The notes under the pieces were generated by a model. The model was given only the letters and a program-made list of their open reading frames with translations, had not been told where the DNA came from and searched no databases. A stretch of DNA of 64,000 nucleotides from Nageia nagi. Lineage: Eukaryota; Pinophyta. The translations under genes were made by a program, and so were the position numbers. This document shows, piece by piece, positions 26,901 through 39,400 of this stretch; within the stretch, counting starts at the first letter, position 1; each line of letters opens with the position of its first letter. The stretch spans positions 23,188,001-23,252,000 of the forward strand of contig JBITNC010000002.1 in the NCBI GenBank assembly GCA_050084985.1, read 5' to 3'.

Positions 26901-29900
26901 AGTGATGATACACCCTTGCTTGATGTACTCCAGATTTTGTGCATAGTCTTGGGCCGAATTGCTTTTGGAACTAGCCACGACATTTTAGCGAGTGTCGAGG
27001 ACCTTTCAAGGTGATGTGATGGCTCTTCTACAATCCTGTGATCTCCACGTCTCCCTCCTTGCCTTCTTGTTCCCTTGCGCAAGCCTTCCCAAGCAAGTAG
27101 GCTAATTTCAGACTCAAAATTCTGCAATTTTGGTGCAAATGTAGAAGAGGAGTGCGATTTGAATTTGGGAAAATGGGGTTCCCAAGTTGGTATTTATAGC
27201 CGATGTGGGCTTTCTTGAAACTCTAGTCAGCTAGGTTATGGAGAAAAATACATCCCAACCATCCAGGTGGTCGACCTTGAGATGTGTGCCATCATGAAAT
27301 TTCACTTGCAACCGACCAGGACCAAGTGTCGGGGGTTTAAGGTGTCTTCTAACCTAGCGCATGCCCAGAAAAGACAAGATTTTGTCTTTCTAGAGCATGC
27401 GCTAGCCTTGGGGGTGGATGTATTCCCCACGTTAGCCTTCCTTGCACTCTTGCTCATCCAACTCGACCCTGGAGATGTCTTGAGACTTGATCTTGCTTGA
27501 TGTTCACTTCCCTGGGGTCCAACTTGCTCATTTTTCTCAACCGACTCGACCCAAGATGCCCTCCAAGCCTGGCGCATGGTTTCAAAAGACAAAATTTTGT
27601 CTTTTTGAAACACCCTCCAACTTCTCTGACTTCCCCAGTTTGGGCACATGGTATAGAAAGTCATGATCTTGTCTTCTTAGGGCATGCGTTGGGTTGTAGA
27701 TGATTGGATTTATCTTGTTTTGGTCTCCTGCTCCCGAGACTTTGTCAAATGTCCAATCTTGCTCCGTCCTGGTGTCTCCCCAGGCTTGGCATATGCTCCC
27801 AAAAGTCATGAATCTGTCTTTTTGAGGCATGTGCTAGCCCCTTTGGTCATGCTGGAGCGGGATTTGGGCTTCGAGGCTTCATGCCTTAGCCAAATTTTCA
27901 CTTCGTCTCATCCTGGAAGCCTTCCTGGGCTAGGCGCATGTTCCCAAAAGACAAAATTGTGTCTTTTTGAGGCATGTGCCAACCCCTTGGGTGAGTGCAC
28001 TCTGTCCTTCCGGTCTCTTTCCGACCTTCATTTTGTTCGTGGGGTCTTCCTGAGCTTGGCGCATGCCCCAGAAAGACAGGATTTTGTCTTTTCATGGCAT
28101 GCGCTGGGTACAGAAGTGACCCAATTTGAGTTTTTGGACTTAACTTCGAAACTAGACGCCCTCCTAGCCCGAGTGCACATTTCTGGAGCATGCGCAAGGC
28201 CTGGGAGTGGCCTAGATCCGACTTGCTTGGTCTGTTTATGACTTGGACTTCCCAGTTCCTCCTAGGTTCAACTTAAATTCTCTAGACTTAGCCATTTTCA
28301 AGGGTTTAGGCTGTTCAATACGACACGACCAAGATTGGGCGAATGATTACACTTCGATACTAGGATGGTAGGCTTGATTTCGAGTTGCTTGAGGTGATGG
28401 GAGGTTGTCCTGATTGGATGCTCGGCGGGGGTGATTTGCAGAGGATGGGGCGAGTTGTGTAGGGCACAACACTCTCAAGGCAAATGTAGAGTCCATTCAT
28501 AATTTCATCATCGGCCTCAAAGTTTGATTTTTCATCAAAATAAAATTTTGGATTTAGATAAAGTGTAGCAGCATGTATTGGTTTGTGGAGTTGATCATCC
28601 CACCGTTGATCAATCCAATCCCAAAAAGGCTGATATCTAGCTGAAACATTTTTGTAGTACCGCTTGATGCTTTCTTTGGCCTTCTCCATGGTCTCATACA
28701 AGTAGCCCATTGGTGATTCTTCCTCACCCTCAACAATTTTCAAAACTCTCACCAAGGGCTCGGATATCTACAAAACAACATTGAAGAAAAACATGAGTTA
28801 GGGAAAATATAAAAATAAAATAAAAGAAGAATGTAGAAATTTCAATTTTTTTTTTGTGGAGTTGATTGCTAACCTAAATGATCTTAGATGCAGTTTTCCG
28901 GAAACCATCATCAAACACAATGTTTGCACACACATTTCCTTCTACACGTGTGCTCCACTCAGATTGGTTCCATTCATCTGAGATGAACATCCTCTTCACA
29001 CTCGCCTTTTTGGAATAAAGGCTTTGAAGGTTAAGGAAGTTTGTTGCAAATTGTGTGATTCTTGGTCTCATGATATCCCTTCCCTCGGTGTGTTCCCTTA
29101 GCAAAGCTAGCACCCAACTATGGTTGTAAATGAATTTGGCGAGCTTCTTAGCATTGGAAACACATTCCGTCACCCAGGATATTTTTCCAATATCCTCCAA
29201 AATCAGGTCAATACAATGGGTTGCACAAGGTTTTCAAAATAATGTAGGAAATCTCTCCTCCAAATCTCTCCCTGCTACATTATCTGTGATCACTTGGACC
29301 ACATTTTCTGGCCCAACCTCCAAGACCATTGACTCTAACAACTAAAAAAGAGTTCTTCTATTTTTTACTTTGTTAGTGGCATCCATAGATCTCAAAAAAA
29401 CTATGCCTCTTACTAATTGGACAAGAAAATTTATCAATGTTCTTCCCCTTTGATCTTCCCAACTGTCGAACAAAATTGTGCAACCCTTCTTCTTCCATAA
29501 CTTCTTTTGGTCATCCACTATGACCTCCACATCCTTAACTGCACTGTCCAAAAGTGACCCCCTCAAATCGTGTGCTATGGGGGGTTTATACCCTGCACCA
29601 ACAGCCGTCAATGCAATCACCATGGCAGCAAAAAATTGGTGAATCAACAACATTGAAAGGTATGTTGCAATAATAGAAGAAATTTGTAACATCTTTAGTC
29701 ACTTCCGCATGCATCTCCTTGTTCCATCCAATGGCATGTAGTGTTGGTTGGCTAGTAGGAACATTTTGAGGAACAAAGAATGATGCTATTGTGAAGACCC
29801 TTGTCCAGGTTCAGAATGACGAACTTTAGGCCCAACACTAGAAGTTGGTCCACCAGGAGTAGGAGGTTGGCTAGAAAATCCCTGAGCCTTAGCCTATTTA

Positions 29901-32900
29901 ATGGCGATCCTTTCTTCTTTCTTCTCAAAAAATGTCTCTAGGCTTGTATTCATTTGTTGCTTAACTTCAAGTGGCATTTTTGGGCAAATTTCAATATCCC
30001 TAGCGGGAATGCATGCCAAATGATATTTGACACGATTAATCCCAGTTTTCATAACTTTGCTGCAAAAATTGCATATCAAAGCTCCCTTTTCTTGTGTTAC
30101 ATACTTCCAGGCAATGTCTCTCTTTTGAGACATTTTTTTTAGTTTGTACCTATCATAATAATAATAAAAAAAGAATCTTAGCATTTAATTTGAAATATAA
30201 ATTTTAAGTTTCTTTAAGGCTTTGGATTTCTGATACACCAGATCAACATTTGTCGCAAGTGTAGAGCATACTCTCTGTGGCCTTCAAAAAACTTCAATTT
30301 TTTAAAAGGGTTTAAATTTTAAATGCTGAAGATTTTTGATACACTAGATCAACTCTTGTTGCAAGTGTAGAGCATACTCTCGCTGGCATTTAAATTTAAA
30401 ATAATTAGCCAGCTTCATATTTCTGATACACCAGGTCAACTTTTGTTGCAAGTGTAGAACATACTCTATTCACTGGACTAAGTGATTTTATAAAAAAAAA
30501 AACCAAAGTATCATTATACTTTCAAGTTGGAAGTTGAAAGAGCAAAATAGCTAATACATAAAAATAAATGGGTTGAGATTGGAAATTAAACCTTCAGCTG
30601 GTAGAAGTTTGGAGTGCGAACTTTCAACAAGCTGAGTATAAAATTTGTAGCAGGAGTATGAACCTTCAATTGATAGAAGTAGGCTATGGAAGTCTTACTC
30701 TCCCTTCAATGAGCTGGACCTTCAACACCACCTCCAAGCTTTCACTCTTCCTTCAATGAAGTCTCACTCTCCCTTCAATGAGCTGGACCTTCAACACCAC
30801 CTCCAAGCTTCCACCAATTTGACCAATAACACTAAAAAAATCAGTCACACTCACTTGGAATGAAGAATCTAAGCTCTCTTCAAAGTTTGGAATGATGAAA
30901 GTGGGGACCCCATGCTCCTTTTTATAACAAATCACCAAATTTAGGCGAATTTTAATTTTTTTTGGAGTCCATCGCATTTTTCCTCCTCCCACCGTTTTTT
31001 TTGTCAAGATCCACAATTTTGGGCGATTAATCGCCACCCGTGATTAGTCGCGATTTTTTTGAAAATTCGCATCTGATCCAAATATGCGGTTATGTGATTT
31101 TTCGGCAATTATTCAGCTGTTCCTCATCTGGCATTTATTCAGCGATTAGTCATGATTATTCGTACTTTTTAAAACACAGTCATAAACCATTAGAATCTTT
31201 TTAGATACGTTCCAAAATTCCTTTCCTAAGATAAATTTTTCATTTGTTTTTTGAATGCCTTTTCTTAGAAAGCTTGGATTGAGCCCATCATTCACCACTT
31301 AAAGTTGTTACCTCCTTTATTGCCTTTTGTAAGGTAATGAAGTTTGAAGCAAATCTAGTCTTAGGAAGGAAGAGAAGTTCACATGTTGAAAATGAGCAAT
31401 GCAAGTTCAGTAAGGAAGAGAAGTTCACACTTTTTTCAAATGAGTGAACTTATGATAGTAGAAACATGAGTGCATATTTGGAAAGAATTTCTTTTCTAAC
31501 TGCCTTCCATCATATCAAAGTTTGTAGCAGAAACACTCTGAATTCTGCCAAACACGTGCTTACCTATTTCAACTTAGAAACATTCATTTTGCTACAAGAA
31601 AGGGGGCGATTTCCCAAAAAATAATTTGTTAGGCATCTAAATACTTAGTGATTCAACAAATTTCAAAGAAGGTAAGCTATTCAAAACAATAGCTACCTAG
31701 TTTTCATCAACAACCGTTTTTTGTAAGGCAAGGAATGGATTTTTAACTATGGGGAGGTGTTTAGAGAATGAACCTCCCTCATGCAATTTCACTGCAAACA
31801 AGCTATTTTTAAGGACAATACTTTGATTTCCTCCAGTGTCTAGTACTTGTATTGGAGATTTTGTCAAACTCAGTTTGCCAGTTGCATGGCCTAACATTTG
31901 AATTCTTTCCCAGTAATGATAGCCCCCAAATTCATGGTATTTGCAGATGATTAGGATTTTATTCTTCAACATGCTATGTTTTTAACCCCTCAAGTTTTGT
32001 GAATGTGGCAGAATGAGATTCTGTATATTAGTAATGTTATTAAACAGCAAAGAATCTTCAGTAAAAGACCTCAGTTGTGAAAATTCAGAAAATTTGAAAG
32101 GTTGTGCTAGACTTCCTTGCAAAACACAGTTTATAGAAACATAAATTTTGAAACAGGATTACAGCAAAATTGGTAGAGTTCTTTAGTACATGTTTTCAAG
32201 TATAAGATATTTGTAGCACAGAGCCAAGAGTAGCAGCATTCCTTTGAAATTTGCTTGAAATGACAGAAGTTCCTAGGGCCTTCTTAGTTTATCGGCCTTC
32301 TATATGAAACATAGTAACATACCAAAATAAAAGGAAAATTGATCTCCATGCAACCGATTTCAAACACTTCTGTTTCTTATGTCCATGTCTATCTCCTGCC
32401 TTTCATCTTTAGAGAACAACAGACTCTTGCGAATACTGTCTTTGATTCTACAGAACAAGGACATGATAGTTGGATCTGTGCAATTTACTTGGTTCTTCTT
32501 TGGAATTCTCTTTCTTACTAAATGCTTGAACAACTTGACTACAATTACTGCAATTCGATCTTCTTCCTGTTCTGATACCACTGATACTTTGGAGGGAATC
32601 TAGATGCAAAGTGTTTGTATTAGTTCAAAATATATATATCTTTAAACTGATAAGTTTTCAACTGCTTAACAATCCTAACAACAAAACTAACATATAACTG
32701 CTTAATTCCATAATCACCCTAACCACATATTTGTGGGTCATCACATTATTCAATAAAAGTTATCTTATGGTGAACTTCACTGCAATGATTTATATGATTA
32801 ATCTGTAGAGTTCATACATGTCAACATTGAATCTATGTGTTTTTGCTTTCAAATTTAAATTCACTGGCTCACTGGCTTTCATATTTCAAAAGTTACATCC

Positions 32901-33447
32901 TATCTGCAATCCAATGATATGGAGACAAATAATGGTCTAAAAGTTTAAATCTTTCTAATATTTTTTTGATGCATGTTTCATAAAATTAAGGAAGCTAGAA
33001 ATCATGAACCTGACTGTCTACATTCTGTAGTTGGGTGCAGCATATGTTGACCGAGTGGACTTCAGTGACCATCACAGCTTTCAAGATAAGGTGACATGTG
33101 GGACATTTTGATGCAACCTTCCTTTGGTTCATCTCATTACCTATTTTAAGAGTTCCCTTTTGTCCTTACGGTGTGACAAGGCCTTACAGTAAGCTTTTTT
33201 ACTGAACAATAATTGATATTCTTATGACAATAATGAAGAAGAACCATTTTCATTCTTGACAAGGTTTCTTCTACTGTGTGATTGCTTACTTTGCCAATTT
33301 TGGAAAACTAAATTAGATTGGTCATATAAGGAATGACTTTCAGATGTAAGATCAAATTCCCCTTCCGGGAATTAGTATAGGTTGTTGGTAGAATGAAACC
33401 TAGATAAAACCTTTTTTATGCCAGAAACTAAATAGTTAATGTCTGGC

Positions 33448-33498
<51 letters not shown>

Positions 33499-36400
33499 CA
33501 ATAGTCTTTCCAGGGCACCCTTTCTCAATGGAATCAATCATGTCCTTTGTTTGCTTTCTGAAGTTGTGAGATTAAGAGATGGCAGTTCAAAACAAGAGCC
33601 TTTTCAGTGCAACCCAGGCCCAACAAAATCTCTAACGGTTTCCTTTGTTTACCGTGGGCCAAGAGGTTGCAGTGCTTCTGTGGGTTATGCTATGTCAGCA
33701 TCAATTATGATAGATACAGGGCACTGTCAGCATCAAGTATGATAGATACATTGTATTGTCAGCATTAAGCATCACAAAGTCATGCATTTCTGCTCAAGTG
33801 CCAATGTTCCACGTTGTGCCTTCTCATACATGTTTTATTGCCTATCCCACGACTAACATTCCTATAGGATCCTCCATTCATCTCTGACCTTGGCGTCCAA
33901 TTTTTGAGTTGGCATCTGACGGTGAGGATCCTATTCTACGTCAGACTATTTATTAAGGGTTTTTATTTACAAATTAATTTGTTTTTGAATTTGCAATACC
34001 ATGGGACTTTCTACATGTCTCTCAAGGCATCCAAAGGTCACAAACATATTCTACATAATGGGAATTACTCTTTCTTCGCTTAAACTGAGAGGAAGAAGTC
34101 CAACCACCACCACACTGATATCACTATCTTTATTCATAGCTAAACATATTGGTACAGATATAGAGTGCTGCACATCTCTATTTATTGAGATTTACTGGCA
34201 TACATCTCTTCATGAAGCTGCTGCTTTTACAAACACCTGCATCAATATAATTTACTGATTTGAATTAATTCAGTTTGTTATATGTATGCTTTAATTCTGA
34301 GTTATAGGAATGAAATTCTGAGTTTGTCCTTATCTAAGTGACCTGAAGTTTCTGGCATGAGGATGTTGGGAGACAGCGGGACTAGTTTGTAGGAAAACAC
34401 AGTTTGGCTTAAATGTTTGTGGATGGTAGGGGATGTCAACTTCAATTTTATAACAAAATGTAACTTTTGTAAATTGAACTTTATGAAACATGTTTAAAGT
34501 TCTAGGAATTTGCAATAATGCGGCTTTGAAAGAAGAAATATCTTCCAGATAAATAATGTCAAAACATACACTTTAAAGAGAATTACCATGAAAAATTAAT
34601 GAAGGTGTTTTGATTTATCACTTTGGAATATTTAGAATGTTGAATAATTATTGGCTTGTATGCCTAATTGGACAAATTTTGCTATTTTACAAGGCATGCA
34701 AACACTAACATCCTTAACAATTTGAAGAATGATCTCAAGTTGATATATTACTCAAGCCATTTTTAATCATAAATAAATCTCATTTGATATACAATCTAAA
34801 GCTTCTTCTTTATCAATATTTTTGGAACCAGAAAAACCTAAACTGTATCACCAGGGTCAGGATATTTTGAAATCAGAAAAAGCTAAGTTGTATCACTAGG
34901 CTCAGGATATTTTGAAATCAGAAAAAGCTAAGTTGTATCAGTAGGCTCAGGTGCAAGAAGAGACACAACAGTAACTAAAAGGTGAGTTTGATGAAGAAGA
35001 CTTTAACACGAAATTTAGAATCCCGAGCTGAAGAATTCTTCAAAAGGGTGAAGAAACTAGTATTATGTCGATAGACTTCCTTTCCCTCGACAACCTGATG
35101 AAAAGAGCGAGTGAAGGGTAGTGGCTATCGCTCACTGCACTCCCTACCTATCTGGTTCTGGAACTCACATCTATCTTCTTTCATCTTTCTAGAGACCTGT
35201 GAGTTGGCTAATGAGGAAGCTGACCCTATCTCTCTTACAAATATGAGTACACTGACAAGTATTCTGACTTTAAAGACAATGCCTGTTAGGATTATGGCCA
35301 TCATGTTGATAAATGTCAACGGATGCTGATTGTTTAACACCACTAATGCTCACTATGGAATGACAATAGAATATAAAAACCACTTAATTATAAGGGGTCT
35401 CTGAAGTGGTGTGGTGTTTGAAAGTAACCACTTTTTGGAGGACCAAAGCAAGAAATGTTTGGATGGATTATCGTCTGTACATAAATGGAAATCTTTTTAT
35501 TTCAACTTCATAAATGATGAAATCAGGTTGATTGGATTTGAAATTACAACTTACAATAACAAGTATTGAGGCAGAAGCAACCAAAATGAGAGTATTCAAA
35601 AGTGAAGTGGGTGCTTAAAATTGCTAGAAGATAAGATTTAAATGAGGATCCTGGAAATGTTCCTAATTAAAGATAGAAAGGTAAAGATAAAACTCATCCT
35701 AAGTTCACAGCCTAGCCCAGCATGCAATTAGGCTATACGAGTATGAGAAACCCTAGCAAGTTGAAATTTAACCTGTATGGTTTCCATTGTTGGATCGATT
35801 CTGTAGGAAAACAACTACAAGATGTTTTTTTAGCCATCAAGCCTGAGATATAGGCCTACCTAGGAAAGTAGTTCTCTTTACTTACTAAAAATAATAATTA
35901 GATGTCAGTAAGTGTTGTGAACATTTAGGAAGGGTAATGGAAAGTTGGAGTTCATTGATAGTTGTAGTGAAAAATTCAAATGGGTTATTTCTTAGTTGCA
36001 TGGAGACAGATTTGGTATCAAATATAGAGTATTCAATACTAAGTTACTAACATGACATATTGTCCATACCCCTTGATATGTATACATCTGTATATGACAA
36101 CATATTAGAGAAAAAACAGGAACATGACAAATATTTTCATAAGCTGGAAATAAAGCATCTCATTAATTAAGAGCAGTCATATATGTTTTATAAGGATTTT
36201 CTATTATTGTTTAATACTTTACTCCATTTTCTATTGATAAGACAACTCTCGTTTCTGAAAATTTTCTAAATTTTTGTTGATGATACGGCTCCGAACATAC
36301 TTGATATTTCCTTAGTACCATATGCATATGGTACTATAGTGAGACAATATCCGTGAAATATCATGTCTGTATTGGAGACATGAATACAAGCATCCAAACA

Positions 36401-39400
36401 AGAGGATGTAGTAGTCGATAACTATGCTTATTATTGCTTAAAGCAGTTTGCATTTCTTTGCAGTTATTGCTACTTATTCTATCCATTCTTTCGAGAATAG
36501 ATATTCCATTGCTTTTTGTTCTATTCAAATGCTAATGTAAAATTTAATTAGTTACTTTGTATTAACACATGTAAAAGGTTATTCCACTTAATTTGGCCAT
36601 TTATGTCACATGTAATATAAATCAAGACCATGCAAAGAGGGAAAAAATAGCCAACTGGAAATTATTTTTGAAATTTTTTAGCCAACTTGGAACACCCATG
36701 CAAAGCATCTTTTTAAAGGAAAGATAAGTACAGTTTTGGTGGAGTTAACTCACCATGCATTCTGCATGATTTAGGTGCCTAACTTACCCATGATTTTAGC
36801 ACATGGTTTTTGAAACCATAGTTGCAAAACTCGGCCCGAGTCTCTAATCCAGGTCCAAGTCAGCTCTACTGAGCTGCTCTGGCTTTACTCACAATTTTTT
36901 GAGTCTTAGGCCAATTTTTTTTACTTGGCTTGGACTCTGGACATTTTGAAAAACTTGCGACTCTTGATTAAATAAATCACTTGTCCTAGAAAAAGTAAAT
37001 TAAAAGGTTGAGACCAAGTGCTATTACACCGAAACAACACAAATTTGTATCTTAAAATAGCTGAGAGACGAGAGACCAAATTGCATATAAAGTTGATTTC
37101 CAATATTTGTTTTATCTCAGCTATTTAGCTGAGAGAGGAGAGACCAAATAACTGAGAGAGAAGAGATCAAGTGCTACCACACCAAAACCAACACAAATTT
37201 GTATCTAAAAATTGGATTTTTGGAGGTTTGAAAGAATCTAACAAGCATCCAATGATGATTCTATATTAAGAAAAACTGTTTTCAAGTTTCAACTGTCATA
37301 TTTTTTTCTCTCTTTTTCAATTTCATTTAAACATTTTTTTTTTCAAATCTTAAGATTTAAAGTCATTGCAGATTTGCCAGATTGCAACAGCCAACCATTG
37401 CATTTCTTTTTCATCTGTCAATGTTTAAGGTTTAAACTAGGATTTCAACTGTATTTTTCTTTTTTAAGATTCAAATTCATTGCAAAATGTAACAGCCATC
37501 CAATTGCTACATTTGTTTTTCCACCTATCAATGTTTAAAGTTTCAACTAGGGTTTCAAGAATTTTTTTTTTCTTTTTTAAGATTCGAATTCATTGGAAAT
37601 TTGCAACAACCATCCTTTTGCAATTTTTTTTCACCTGTTTGTTTATATTTTAAACTATGGCTTCAATCCTATTACTTTTTTTTTTAATTTTCTTAAGTTC
37701 TAAGTTGTTTGTTCATTGTTTTCATGTGCAACCAAAGTGATAGGGAGAAAAGATCTAGCATGGAAATATGAAAAGGGGATAAAAAAGGGGAGGTTTGCTA
37801 CAAGGTTTGTCGAGAAATTGTTTTTGGAGGCATAAACTGCCTCAAATATCACTTTGGCAAAGAAAAAAGGGGATGATTTTAGGCTATTCTCAATGGTGCA
37901 ATTGATGTTGAGGGAGAATGCAATGCCATTCTTTTAAACCACTATAAGAAGGAGGAACTCAAATGAAAAAAGAAGTGAGGCCATGGGGACGTCCCCTTCT
38001 CGACTTCATGTAGAAGGTACGTATAGCACCTAAAGTTAGTGTTTTCAGTAGTGACTCCAATCCATTGATTGCACACTTAGGGAGTGGGAGAAAAGAGTCT
38101 TTTTTTGCATAGTGTTTCACGCCAAGGTCCCAACCCATGCTGAAGGGTATGATTGTGTGGAACGAGGAGAGGCATTGGGTAGTGGGGGAGACCATTGCAA
38201 GTTTTTGGTAGTTTTTCAACCTTCCTTTCAATGTGGCAAGGTCTCCATATTGGTGGGGAATGATAGATACCCTTACAGTTTGTGGTGCATTTAATTTGCC
38301 AGTTTTGATGATGTTAGAGCCCTCTCATTCATGAATTTGTGGATGATATTCAGGTTTTGCTTGATGACCAACATGAGGGGTTGCACTATCATGTTTGATG
38401 GGTGCACCAATGGGAAGAAGCAAACACCAAGTAGTTTTTTGGTTGCTTCTTTGGAAATAATTGTATAAATGAAGTTAGTGGATGCATTGACATGAGTTAA
38501 GAGTGCCAATTACACAATTGTTGGGGGAGGTTGTGTTAGAGGTGGGAGAAGAGAACATTGTTCAAGTCATCATGGAAAACACGACAACATATGTAGCAAC
38601 TGGCAAGATGTTGGAGGAGAAATTTCCCACCCTTTTTGGACACCATGTGTAGCCCATTGTGTCAATTTCTATTGAAGACATTGGGAAATTACCTTGGGTG
38701 TTGGAGGTTGTGTAGATGGTCAAAACTATCGTGAAATATATTTACAACCATACATGGGTCGTTTAACTAATGAGATAGTTTACTAATGGGAGGAAGCTAG
38801 TGTAGGCTAAAGTTACATGCTTGGCCACAAACTTTGTGACATTGCAGAGCCTCTTTGATGCAAGGGGGACATTGAAGAAAGAAAGAAAGTGTTGAACTTC
38901 GTGTGAGACTGAGAGGGGGCAGTGAATCAGTGTGTCTAAAAACTAAACTCAGATTTTTTAACTTCTGAAATAAAAAATGATGCAAAACTGAAATCAAACA
39001 AGCAAGCACAACAATATGGCAACACACGACACACGATGTAACCAGGTTCAACAGTTTGGCTACATCCCCGAAAATGACTGCTGAGACTCCAATCCAAATG
39101 CAACCATAAAATAACTTGATCTTACAATTTTTCACAGCACCAAGTATGAGGGGTAGCGTTGACTACCTCTTGATTCTACAACACCTACTACATAAAAACT
39201 GACTCTGGTTGCCAAGCTTCAACTTGGACTTTTGACAAGAAGGATGATTATTTTGTCACACAAGTGCCTTCGCTGTCAAAAGACCCTGTTTGGTCTAGCT
39301 CATTGAATCCACACTGTTGTCATCTCACACTGATCTCGTCTGCATTGAATTCCAAACCACTGATCTCTCTGTTCTCGCACTTTGCACGTTGATGGTCTTT

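Larger units (their letters stand above)
22725..28471 (-). mobile_element. 5.75-kb unclassified insertion inside the hAT transposase frame
   Basis: The left end TGTTGGGGTG (22725) and right end GCACAACA (28471) give TG...CA termini. The flanks CTCTT (22720-22724) and CTCTC (28472-28476) match at 4 of 5 bases, consistent with a 5-bp target duplication. Removing the insert rejoins the hAT frame exactly (YICLE + RMLAHDEDK). By eye I find no long direct repeats at its ends, so LTRs are not demonstrated. Contents: a long unrecognised decayed ORF (26978-23801, minus), a TATA box upstream of it, and a palindrome array at 27354-28208. It may be a non-autonomous LTR-type element with unusual ends, or another class. 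Confidence 0.7.
21999..30133 (-). pseudogene. hAT-family transposase (BED finger, DUF659, hAT dimerisation), interrupted
   Basis: Read from right to left. A start at 30133 (MSQKRDIAWKYV) leads into a BED-type zinc finger with CNFC and a downstream His (about 30090-30020). A DUF659 block follows at 29692-29342 (GCTILFDSWEDQRGRTLINF, GIVFLRSMDATN). Next comes 29200-28874 with EDIGKISWVTECV and KRMFISDEWN, then 28755-28472 with PMGYLYETMEKAKESIKRYY and AATLYLNPKFYF up to YICLE. A 5.75-kb insertion intervenes. The frame then resumes at 22724 (RMLAHDEDK) and ends with the hAT dimerisation region (ILSQPCSASGCERKWSLFER, RNRLMKERLDKLFFVNYN) at 22448-21999. Several stops and possible introns separate the blocks. 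Known role: cut-and-paste transposition of hAT elements. It is almost full length but no longer able to encode one protein. Confidence 0.88.
18341..33030. other. LPXK intron 5, 14.7 kb, with nested transposons
   Basis: Longest intron. From left to right it holds a dispersed repeat (19115-19805), a triplicated AT-tipped repeat (20500-20880), a truncated hAT fragment (21467-21700), an hAT transposase on the minus strand (21999-30133) split by a 5.75-kb insertion, hAT-flanking repeats (30220-30813) and a possible LTR-element remnant with a primer-binding-site-like motif near 32570. Nothing is recognised at 18341-19000, 19810-20280 or 32600-33030. Confidence 0.85.

Noticed and set aside
27684-28241. 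185-codon plus-strand ORF
   Set aside because: It runs through the palindrome array, which opens both strands; no domain and no gene context.
22725-28471. LTRs at the ends of the nested element
   Set aside because: Comparing the terminal sequences by eye showed no shared stretch beyond TGTTG/CAACA; an alignment is needed to decide.
21700-31190. Exact TIRs for the minus-strand hAT
   Set aside because: A CTGTGTTTTAAAAA-like right end near 31185 was considered, but I found no convincing left partner.
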